Shown here: piece after piece, positions 20,501 through 27,153 of the stretch
Layout: each line of letters begins with the position of its first letter
Numbering within the stretch: the stretch's first letter is position 1
From: Paludibacter sp. 47-17
GTDB lineage: Bacteria > Bacteroidota > Bacteroidia > Bacteroidales > Paludibacteraceae
Length of the DNA: 64,000 nucleotides
Direction of reading: 5' to 3'
NCBI GenBank assembly: GCA_001898935.1
Contig: MKVT01000008.1
Span: 434,001 to 498,000 of the forward strand
The notes under the pieces: model-generated
The model's input: only the letters and a program-made list of their open reading frames with translations
What the model was told of the DNA's origin: nothing
Database searches by the model: none
Program-made: the position numbers and the translations under genes

Positions 20501-21809
20501 CCGTTTTGAGAAAGCCATCGAAAGCGCCTTTGGCATACGTGCTCATCACGGCACCCTGACTCATAATCAGGCTCTCGAACGCCTTGACATCACTGGGTAA
20601 ATTATCCACTTTATATCCTTCGGATTTTAAGCGTAATAAAAAATTATAAAGTGATGGAACAGTTTCAAGTCCCTGCGCCGTCAATGTTGCCTGACCAGGA
20701 CCTTTCAAGTAATAGATAGCCACCTTTTTATCCGCATTGCTTTTCTTTTTCAGCGCAATAAAATTGCTTACAATCTTGGTGAAATTCCGCAATCGGTCGG
20801 GAATGGCATTGAAATGATACAATCCGTCTTTATCTTCCTCCTGGGCTGTAAGTACATACGGATAAATAGCACCATCCAATTCGGGCATCATTACGCTTTG
20901 CGACATAAAACCGCCGAACATACCCATGGGGTCTTTTTCCCAATCTTCCTGTTTTTGAAGAATGGTAAGCGGAGCAAAAAGCGGGATATTCTGCTGTCTT
21001 AACCAATCTACAGTAGCATCGGCCTGGCCCATTGCAATTCGACCGTGCGGGAAATACAGTACAGCATCGGGTTTAATGTCACTCAGAAAATAAAGACGTT
21101 TCATAAACGAGGCCACCGGATAAACGTTCATACCAGCGTTTTGGAACGAAACAATAATGCTATCGATATTAGCCCGATTACCGCTAAATGGATCGTTCAT
21201 ACCGCCCACCATGGCTATTTTGGGAGCACCCTCCTTATAAAAGCCATTCTTTTTCAGATAGACTTCGTAGGCTTGTACGGATGTAAAGGATTCATTTTCA
21301 TTCAAATGATACAATACATCCGAAGCACTTTCGACTGCCGAATCGGGTTCTGCCACAAAAAGTGATTTTTTATCAATATATTTTCGGATATAGAGTGCAA
21401 AGTTTTTGTAGTTGCGTTTATTTCCGTTGGAAATATAGGACTCCACCGCTTTTTCCTGAATGCTGTCCAACGTACATATGTTGTTTTCGGGTGTAGTGGC
21501 CGCAAAGAAATACATGGGCAGTTTCTTGTCGATCGCTTGATCTATCCGTACCCTTTGTTCTTCGGTAATTTTCAAACCCATACCAAAGCCCAGCACCATG
21601 TCGTAACTATCAAGATCTTTCAGATGATCGAGCGACAATTCTTCGTACTCAACAAATTTGCTGGTATTGGCCAGTTTTATACTTGTAGCCATGTAAGGCT
21701 GGAAGTTGATCAATGCAATGCGTGTGGTAGAAGCAAAAATGTCCCATAAAACACTGATTAGAATTACCACAATAAAGAGGCTGATTCCATATGTAATTTT
21801 TCGTTTCAT
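17526..21809 (-). CDS. hmuS: CobN-like chelatase HmuS, membrane anchored
   Basis: This very large protein (1427 residues from the chosen start) belongs to the CobN/BchH chelatase family. HmuS homologues in Bacteroidota act in heme use, and removal of iron from heme under anaerobic conditions has been reported for the family. A membrane segment lies at about residues 7-25 and a second at the C terminus (WMVVGVLLAFVAVLVML, followed by RNKRKK), so both ends are anchored. The CobN signature HFGTHGSLEFTPEKQ is near residue 540. A low-complexity Gly/Met/His/Ser-rich linker (about residues 795-880) splits the chelatase domain. The start at 21809 gives a normal basic-hydrophobic N terminus; an in-frame ATG at 21854 would add 15 polar residues. 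Confidence 0.88.
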   Translation of the reverse strand: MKRKITYGISLFIVVILISVLWDIFASTTRIALINFQPYMATSIKLANTSKFVEYEELSLDHLKDLDSYDMVLGFGMGLKITEEQRVRIDQAIDKKLPMYFFAATTPENNICTLDSIQEKAVESYISNGNKRNYKNFALYIRKYIDKKSLFVAEPDSAVESASDVLYHLNENESFTSVQAYEVYLKKNGFYKEGAPKIAMVGGMNDPFSGNRANIDSIIVSFQNAGMNVYPVASFMKRLYFLSDIKPDAVLYFPHGRIAMGQADATVDWLRQQNIPLFAPLTILQKQEDWEKDPMGMFGGFMSQSVMMPELDGAIYPYVLTAQEEDKDGLYHFNAIPDRLRNFTKIVSNFIALKKKSNADKKVAIYYLKGPGQATLTAQGLETVPSLYNFLLRLKSEGYKVDNLPSDVKAFESLIMSQGAVMSTYAKGAFDGFLKTGKPALIEKAEYESWVKQTMPADLYAQVTEKYGAAPGEYLSIRQGDKSYLAVARIQFGNVVILPQPMAALGSDAFAIVHGVKSPPPHSYIGSYLWTRFGFKTDAMIHFGTHGSLEFTPEKQVALSSYDWPDRLVGTVPHFYYYSIGNIGESVMTKRRAYATTISYLTPPFMESNTRGLFKELQEKIRLFYKTPENKQPEISRQVKRIAVKMGLHRDLKLDSVASKPYTTEEIERLENFAEEISNEKITGELYISGIPYSNDKINSTVLAMSADPIAYSLANLDKIRGKVTPQQLKNQVYFGEHYLNPTKQLVSQILSGKAVDARLVSRLAGISVEELEEAKLIVAPKKRGMGSMAPAAGKMGGHPEAVTKAGGGHLSSIPKVDQRPDSTKQASDRESKPARQGHSAGIAQGGEQMAAQTSHRGISAPANPSKEYSKADKARARSIVELERTMLNVSAYKNALLQSPDMEFASIMNGLAGGYVAPGPGGDAVANPNAVPTGRNLYSINAESTPTEAAWDKGVALAEATLEHYQKTHKTYPRKISYTFWSGEFIESEGATIAQVLYMLGIEPVRDTYGRVTDLQLIDSKILGRPRVDVVVQTSGQFRDIAASRLALITKAVELAASAKDDKFENLVATSTVKTEKLLVEQGMSPKVAREMSTQRVFGGINGMYGTNIQGMITSGDKWENEKEIADTYINNMGAVYGGDKNWGQFQQGLLRAVLHNTDVIIQPRQNNTWGALSLDHVYEFMGGMNLAVRNVTGKDPEAYFADYRNRNNFRMQDLKEAIGVEARATILNPEYIKQVIKGGASSAAQIEEVATNTYGWNVTKPAVIDKELWDEMYNVYVKDKFNLGTQAFFERENPAALQEITAVMLETARKGMWKASEQQLKDIAALHTDLTKKFGATGAGFAGNNQKLQDFIAGKVDAQAAKNYQSQLSKVNSSSTNQKGVVLKKDELTNAENSATTNPSTLWMVVGVLLAFVAVLVMLRNKRKK

Positions 21810-21871
21810 AACTATTAGTTGTGTTAATTCTGATTTGTTTTCATGTTGAATCATTGAAAATAAATACGTAA

Positions 21872-21912
21872 GATTGACAGGTATCTGAACTTTACATTCA
21901 GCCCTGTCAATC
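21872..21912 (-). terminator. Hairpin between hmuY and hmuS
   Basis: Perfect 10-base arms (GATTGACAGG at 21872-21881 and CCTGTCAATC at 21903-21912) enclose a second inner stem CTGAA/TTCAG. It lies in the 194-base (to 239-base) leader between hmuY and hmuS and is followed on the minus strand by a T-rich stretch. It could stabilise the hmuRY transcript or attenuate read-through, giving more HmuY than chelatase. Confidence 0.6.
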
Positions 21913-22048
21913 CATTAATACTAAGCTGAATAAACAAACGGACTATTTCATGATTGGGTTATTCGTTTTTTGTATATTTCGAACAGACCGGTTTTAACTT
22001 TCGTAAGAGATAAGTTCAGGAATTTCAACTTTCGATTGGGTGTATTGT

Positions 22049-23410
22049 TTATTTTAAAAGCTGATATTTTAATTTCGGATAACCACGTGGATCACCAATG
22101 CTTTTAAATTGCACTTTATAAATATTTCCGGAAGCATCTTTTATAACATAGAACCTATCTTCTTTTATCGAAGGAGACGAATTGGGACCGCCACTATTAC
22201 GCCATTTACTGCCAATCACATCCACTGCTGCTGAAAATGTAAGTGTATCGGAGTTTGCTTTGCTCATACTGTTGTAAGCAGCGATATTCGCATCCGCAGT
22301 AGCCGAGACCAATTCTACGGCTTTTACTCCTGCCGTACTATTTATTAAAACCAAATCGGCAAATGCATAAGGAACTGTTACACCACCCGAAACCGTCTTA
22401 TACAATGACTTTCCCCAAACAATATCCCATTTAGCTTTCGATGGAGCTACCGAGACTGTTTTATTTTCGGTAAACGAAACATACATAAATGCATAATTGG
22501 TATCTTTGGTTATATCAATTGATTTGACAGTGCTTTCGTTGATCTTAGCATATTGCAGTGTGTAGGTATAGGCATCTTTTTTCAACACTTTTACTTTGTA
22601 AAGCGGAGTTTGTGATTCGCCCAGGTTAAGCACATATACTTTTCCTTCTTTGATAACTGTTTTGCTCAAATCGCCGGCCCAGTCGTCCACCAAGGCTAAT
22701 CCGCCGGCAGTGGGGGTAAGCGCAAGTGCAGCAGCATAATGTGCCGAATCGGTTGTATTCACTACAGCATCGATCGCAATGCTTGCTTCTCTGGCGGTGG
22801 AAGAAGTGGTATTGTTCAATATTACGGCAAAGTCGCTTCCGCACGAGAAACCCAGATTCCACGATTTACGCGCTACGGCTGTTTGTTCGTTGTTGCTGAA
22901 ATCCACAAATACCGAATTGGCTGCATTTGAACCGCCTTCGCCACCGTTCAAGGTAAGTTCGTTCCCTTCCGATACGATAGCGCCAAACGAAAGTTTTAAA
23001 CTGGTGGTGGTGCCCATTACCATAGTAGCATCGCTCATCGATTTTAGAGCAAATTCAACGAACTCATCGCCATCGAAAAGTGCGCTCTCTTTTTTGGAAA
23101 CAGTAATCGTTCCGGAGGTTTCGCCGGCCGGAACGGAGACTTCTATTTCGCCATTGGTCACTACCGGAGAAGTGGTATAATCGGTATTGTATATTACTCC
23201 TGATTCGGAAATGGTAATTACGATTTTTGTTGCAGAAGTAGTAGCCCTATCGAGTAGTATCGTAAACGATTTGGAAGTTTCGGCATCGAAACCAAGTTCA
23301 GCGGCCGACAGATTTACGGTGTTGTCGGGCAGGGGAGCATCCTCTTCTTTACACGAAACAGCCGCAAAAAAGCTGAATAAAGCGATACTGATAAATAAAA
23401 TATTTTTCAT
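22049..23410 (-). CDS. hmuY: HmuY-family heme-binding lipoprotein
   Basis: The 453-residue product is a surface lipoprotein: the signal peptide ends in AAVSC (lipobox, Cys20) followed by KEEDAP. An N-terminal Calx-beta-like domain (about 30-145) precedes the HmuY-like heme-binding beta domain (about 150-453), recognised from SWNLGFSCGSDFAVILNNT and KWDIVWGKSLYKTV. Porphyromonas HmuY binds heme through two histidines; relatives in other Bacteroidales use methionines. I cannot assign the ligands here. It is encoded after hmuR and before hmuS, whereas the classical operon starts with hmuY. An (ATT)7 tract lies just upstream of the start. Confidence 0.82.
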   Translation of the reverse strand: MKNILFISIALFSFFAAVSCKEEDAPLPDNTVNLSAAELGFDAETSKSFTILLDRATTSATKIVITISESGVIYNTDYTTSPVVTNGEIEVSVPAGETSGTITVSKKESALFDGDEFVEFALKSMSDATMVMGTTTSLKLSFGAIVSEGNELTLNGGEGGSNAANSVFVDFSNNEQTAVARKSWNLGFSCGSDFAVILNNTTSSTAREASIAIDAVVNTTDSAHYAAALALTPTAGGLALVDDWAGDLSKTVIKEGKVYVLNLGESQTPLYKVKVLKKDAYTYTLQYAKINESTVKSIDITKDTNYAFMYVSFTENKTVSVAPSKAKWDIVWGKSLYKTVSGGVTVPYAFADLVLINSTAGVKAVELVSATADANIAAYNSMSKANSDTLTFSAAVDVIGSKWRNSGGPNSSPSIKEDRFYVIKDASGNIYKVQFKSIGDPRGYPKLKYQLLK

Positions 23411-23421
23411 TTTTCTGTTGG

Positions 23422-23442
23422 ATTATTATTATTATTATTATT
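23422..23442. repeat. (ATT)7 trinucleotide tract
   Basis: Seven ATT units (AAT on the minus strand) lie in the hmuR-hmuY spacer, 12 bases before the hmuY start codon and so next to the expected ribosome-binding region. Copy-number change would alter spacing there without changing any protein. Confidence 0.9.
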
Positions 23443-23471
23443 TGAAAATGATGTCCCTTTCGGGTTTTTAG

Positions 23472-25754
23472 TTAGAGATCAAATACAAGTCCTGCAAAAT
23501 ATCCTCTTCCGCTACCCAACTGGCTACCGCCGGATGAGGCGCCATGCCCTGAGGATGAACCGGATGACGATGCACTATTGTACACCTCGGTGATATCAAA
23601 CAGATTGCGAATTCCGGCATTGACACTCAGTAAACTGGTGATTTTACGGGAATAGGTAAAGTCGCCCCAGTTGAAGCTGCTTAAACCTAACAGTGTAAGT
23701 TCGTTGCTGCCGTTTATCATATATTCTTTACGGGCCCCGGTATGTTTGTAAAACAGGTTGAAAGTGCCAATCTTTTTCCAATCGTAACCTATACTTGCGG
23801 TGAGTTCAGGTGAGAACCGGAACATCTCGGTATGCTGCGATAAATAGTTGGCATTATCGAAATAAGCATTGTAGCGTCCAATGTATGAGAAATTGAGATT
23901 GGCTCTTAACCCATTCCACGAAAATGCATTCTCGATGGTGAACCCGGTAGTTTTGTAGATGTCGATGTTTTGATACCTGTAATAGCCCGGTTGATCGGTA
24001 CGTTCAAGTAACGATATGCGATTCCTGAAATCATTGAAAAAGCCTGATACGGTAGATGTTAAACGCATCTTCTCGTTATGTACCGGACGCCAGACACAGG
24101 ATGCCATATAGCTATCGGAGTATTCGGCTTGTAATCCGGGATTTCCATCGATATGGTGATTCGAATCGTGGAACGAATAAAACAATTCCTGCAAGGTAGG
24201 TGCTCGATACCCTCTTCCGTATGACAGGCGTAGATCCAGCTCGTCGGTTATGGTCGATTTCAGGTTGAAGGCAGGTACTACTTTGGGAGCATCGAAAACC
24301 GAATTGAAATTGGAACGGAATCCCGGGCGAATGCTAAGCCACTTCAACGGCGTATATTCAGCTGATATAAAAGCGGCTATATTGCTGACGCCATTGTCGC
24401 TCTCAATCCGGTCGCCAATACCCTGTGTAAACTGATATTCAACACCGGGCTGTAGAGAGAAACGCCGCCCAGGCTTCCAAACTGCAGTTATCCGTGCAAA
24501 ACGACTTGTAAATTCAGTTTTGTCTTGCGAACCCTGGGCTAACGATAATGTTTTTTTACCCGTTGTAAGATCGATATTGGTTGTGCGGGTACGGCGGTGA
24601 TAGTCCTGCAGTGAAAATGCACCCGATAAACTCAGTTGGGAGTTTATTTTCCAATCCGATTGCAATTGGTGGGTAAACCTGTCAACAATAAACTCCTTAT
24701 CGGCCGTAGTGTTGTTCAGTACATTAATATCGCTCATCGTAAGTATATTCTCCATCAAATAATCCAATTTATACCAGATGTTGAAGTCGTGGGAGGTATA
24801 TCCAATTCGTCCCCCGGGAATATATTGTTGTTTGGGTTGCCAGCGTTTGGCTCTTCCGGTCAATCTTCCCTGCCAGCCGCCAACTTCGTTGTGGGTAAAG
24901 TTGATTCCTGAATACAGTCCGTTTTTTGCTCTGTATCGAGCATTTAGGCTTTGTGTGTGCGAGCCTTGACCGTTGCCCAGAGTATATTCGTTGCCCACCG
25001 TTTCTTCTTGTAAACGTGCGCCGATGCTCCATGCTTTCGATTCCGATGTGTCAGTTTTTTTGGTGATAATGTTGATCACACCTGCCAATGCATCCGATCC
25101 GTACACGACGGACATCGGCCCTTCGACAATTTCAACACGTTGGATGGTATTGATGTCAATTTGACTGAGACTTTGTTTCTTCGTGAGGCGATCCAACACG
25201 GGAACGCCATCGATAAGCACTTTGATATTATTACCGCTCATACCCATAAGCTCAAAATCCGTTTCGCCCAGTGCCATATCGTTCGACATACGAATGCCTA
25301 ACTCGGTATTCAACAAGTTTTGAATATTGGTTGCACCTTTGCCCTGAATGTGCTGCTGGTTAATAACCCTTACCTTATAAACTGAGTTTCGTACCGATTG
25401 AGGATTAAACTGACCGGTCACTACTACTTCGCTGAGTTGGGTCTTGTTTTCAACGATTTTTATTGCTCCTAATGCAAGCGTTTCGCCCTGTTTCACCTCA
25501 ATAATCATTTCTTTCCGGTGACAAATCATCGAAAAGACGGCAATAGTGTAATTCCCGGCTGGGGCTACGAGCTGGAAGTTTCCGTTTTTATCAGAAAATG
25601 TTCCGTAGGGGGTTCCCATTAGACTAATGGAGATCGATTCAGCCGGATATCCGTCGGCGGTTATGATTTTCCCCGTGATGCATCCTGAACTTTGGGCGTA
25701 CAAAGCGTTAGCAATCAGCGATACGATAATTGCCAGTAAACTGTTTTTTATCAT
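23472..25754 (-). CDS. hmuR: TonB-dependent heme receptor HmuR
   Basis: This 760-residue outer-membrane receptor has a signal peptide (1-20), a carboxypeptidase-regulatory-like domain (about 22-105), a plug (about 118-235) and a beta barrel. Heme receptors carry FRAP and NPxL motifs flanking a heme-binding histidine; here YRAP, then HDSNHH, then NPGL occur in this order near residues 515-545, which is good evidence for heme or hemoprotein use. The last loop carries an unusual Ser/Gly-rich insert (NSASSSGSSSGHGASSGGSQ). It is followed by hmuY and preceded by the flavodoxin gene with a 19-base gap. Confidence 0.87.
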   Translation of the reverse strand: MIKNSLLAIIVSLIANALYAQSSGCITGKIITADGYPAESISISLMGTPYGTFSDKNGNFQLVAPAGNYTIAVFSMICHRKEMIIEVKQGETLALGAIKIVENKTQLSEVVVTGQFNPQSVRNSVYKVRVINQQHIQGKGATNIQNLLNTELGIRMSNDMALGETDFELMGMSGNNIKVLIDGVPVLDRLTKKQSLSQIDINTIQRVEIVEGPMSVVYGSDALAGVINIITKKTDTSESKAWSIGARLQEETVGNEYTLGNGQGSHTQSLNARYRAKNGLYSGINFTHNEVGGWQGRLTGRAKRWQPKQQYIPGGRIGYTSHDFNIWYKLDYLMENILTMSDINVLNNTTADKEFIVDRFTHQLQSDWKINSQLSLSGAFSLQDYHRRTRTTNIDLTTGKKTLSLAQGSQDKTEFTSRFARITAVWKPGRRFSLQPGVEYQFTQGIGDRIESDNGVSNIAAFISAEYTPLKWLSIRPGFRSNFNSVFDAPKVVPAFNLKSTITDELDLRLSYGRGYRAPTLQELFYSFHDSNHHIDGNPGLQAEYSDSYMASCVWRPVHNEKMRLTSTVSGFFNDFRNRISLLERTDQPGYYRYQNIDIYKTTGFTIENAFSWNGLRANLNFSYIGRYNAYFDNANYLSQHTEMFRFSPELTASIGYDWKKIGTFNLFYKHTGARKEYMINGSNELTLLGLSSFNWGDFTYSRKITSLLSVNAGIRNLFDITEVYNSASSSGSSSGHGASSGGSQLGSGRGYFAGLVFDL

Positions 25755-25773
25755 GTTACCTCAATTTCGTTAC

Positions 25774-26274
25774 TTATTGTAAGGCCGGAAGGATTTCGTT
25801 CACCCAGCTTTCGATCCGAATATCTGTCAGAGCATATTCATTGTCTTCGTCGAGTACCAGTCCGACAAAGTGTCCTCCGATATCGGCGCGTGATGCGTCG
25901 AACGTGTATCCTTCCGTAGAAACCATCCCGATGATAGTACAACCTTTGTTGTTGATGGTTTCGAAAAGTATACCGATCCCATCTGCAAACGTGTCGGAAT
26001 AGGAGGAGGAATCCCCTAAGCCAAATAATGCGATTGTTTTGCCTTCCAGGTTCGCTTTTTCTAATGAAGGTAAAAAGCCGTCCCAGTCATCCTGTAAATC
26101 ACCAATGCCCCAGGTGGATGTGCCTAAAATCAAATTATCATATTTTTCAATGGCGCTGATGGTTGCCGATGCCACATCCATCAAGACGGCATCCTTTATT
26201 TTGGCTGCAAGTTTGATGGCAACGTTTTTTGTGTTATCGCCAGTTGATCCGTAAATTATTGCTGTTGTTTTCAT
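25774..26274 (-). CDS. Flavodoxin
   Basis: The 166-residue protein is a flavodoxin of the long-chain type: the phosphate loop reads GSTGDNTKN near residue 9, the middle FMN loop GTSTWGIGDLQDDW near residue 51 and the third loop LFGLGDSSSYSD near residue 84. It carries low-potential electrons by FMN. Its place inside the heme operon suggests two roles, which may both apply: an iron-free substitute for ferredoxin during iron starvation, or electron donor for the HmuS-dependent reaction. The second is inference. Confidence 0.93.
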   Translation of the reverse strand: MKTTAIIYGSTGDNTKNVAIKLAAKIKDAVLMDVASATISAIEKYDNLILGTSTWGIGDLQDDWDGFLPSLEKANLEGKTIALFGLGDSSSYSDTFADGIGILFETINNKGCTIIGMVSTEGYTFDASRADIGGHFVGLVLDEDNEYALTDIRIESWVNEILPALQ

Positions 26275-26300
26275 TGTTGTAAAAAGTTATGTATTGCCGA

Positions 26301-26639
26301 TTAGTTTAACGAAAAATGAAACCCATCTCTTACAGTTCCCTTGTCAAACAACCTTGAAATGTCGGTGTCTAAGAGTTTCTTTAAATCATTTAATTCTTCT
26401 AAGGTGAAGCAGAATTTAAAACCTTTGAGACGGGTGGGAAGGATGATTTTCCGCCTGTTTACTGTATGGTGATTAATGTGATTGTAATATTCTCCCTGAA
26501 TGGAGAGGATATAGTTTTTGAAAATAGTCAGGTCTTCACTTGAAAAGTCAAAAAAAAGATTCTTGAATTCAAGGTGATACAGTTTACAAGTAGTACAGTA
26601 CATTAGTTGACCGTAGGTGGAGATATTGAGTACAGGCAT
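26301..26639 (-). CDS. Small conserved protein, DUF6686-like
   Basis: The 112-residue protein has an early CTTCKLYHLEFKNLFFDFS segment and a C-terminal FTLEELNDLKKLLDTDI helix. I recall such proteins (DUF6686) next to heme-uptake or iron-limitation genes in Bacteroidales, but their role is unknown. The two closely spaced cysteines and a histidine could bind metal or heme. It is the first gene of the operon, 26 bases before the flavodoxin gene, and has its own -7 box upstream. Not an enzyme I can name. Confidence 0.7.
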   Translation of the reverse strand: MPVLNISTYGQLMYCTTCKLYHLEFKNLFFDFSSEDLTIFKNYILSIQGEYYNHINHHTVNRRKIILPTRLKGFKFCFTLEELNDLKKLLDTDISRLFDKGTVRDGFHFSLN

Positions 26640-26662
26640 CGTAGACGTGATTTTATTTCCTG

Positions 26663-26706
26663 CAAATTTAGGGGCTTCGACTGTGTCGTAAAATACCTAC
26701 ATGTAG
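26663..26706 (-). promoter_or_regulatory. Promoter and possible operator of the hmu operon
   Basis: The minus strand carries TAAATTTG (26663-26670), a TAnnTTTG -7 box, 24 bases before the start of the DUF6686-like gene. A perfect palindrome CTACATGTAG (26697-26706) sits near the expected -33 region and could be an operator. No regulator can be named from this alone. Confidence 0.45.
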
Positions 26707-26785
26707 TTGTTTTTCACCCGTGATTATCAGATCTTGGTATTTTGAAATTTTTTACGGTAAGTGGTTTTGGATTCGTAAAAAAACG

Positions 26786-26793
26786 TATCTTTG
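26786..26793 (+). promoter_or_regulatory. -7 box of the riboswitch-nrdDG transcript
   Basis: TATCTTTG lies immediately before the cobalamin riboswitch. The nearest TTTG is only 16 bases upstream, shorter than the usual 19-21, so the -33 element is uncertain. Confidence 0.55.
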
Positions 26794-26802
26794 CATACGC
26801 AA

Positions 26803-27006
26803 ACGGTTTGCCGGTTATGTCCTGTAACTGGTAATTAAAAGGGAATCGCGTGTGAATCGCGAACTATACCCGTAGCTGTGTGCTCCTCTCTAATCGTTGG
26901 ATCATATTGGATTGTAAACGATTGAGAAACGAACTGAACAACCCTCATGCCACTGGAATTTCCGGGAAGGCGTTCAGGATCGGGAGCGAGTCAGAAGACC
27001 TGCCGG
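26803..27006 (+). promoter_or_regulatory. Cobalamin riboswitch upstream of nrdDG
   Basis: The leader has the cobalamin aptamer landmarks in order: ATTAAAAGGGAATC, a variable helix, CCCGTAGCTGTG (core pairing region) and, at the 3' side, CCACTGG...GGGAAGGCG and the B12 box AGTCAGAAGACCTGCC (26989-27004). The same landmarks recur at 45520-45706. About 150 bases separate it from the nrdD start and must hold the expression platform; I could not identify a clear terminator or anti-terminator there. Edges are approximate. Confidence 0.88.
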
Positions 27007-27153
27007 ATGTGTGCAATTTCCGGGCTTTCGGGTGAAAGGCTACAGGAGAGATATCGGAATAACCGTTGCGAGGCTTATTTCCGTTCTTTTCTATCTTGTC
27101 GTTCTGTACTGATTCTACCGGTTTCTTTTGGAGTATAACAAATTATTATTGAT

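Noticed and set aside
23422..23442. (ATT)7 tract considered as a CRISPR or minisatellite
   Set aside because: It is a single pure trinucleotide run with no spacers or longer unit.
26947..27138. 63-codon plus-strand frame between the B12 aptamer and nrdD
   Set aside because: It overlaps the B12 box and 3' side of the riboswitch; its basic, Cys/Ser-rich composition is not protein-like.
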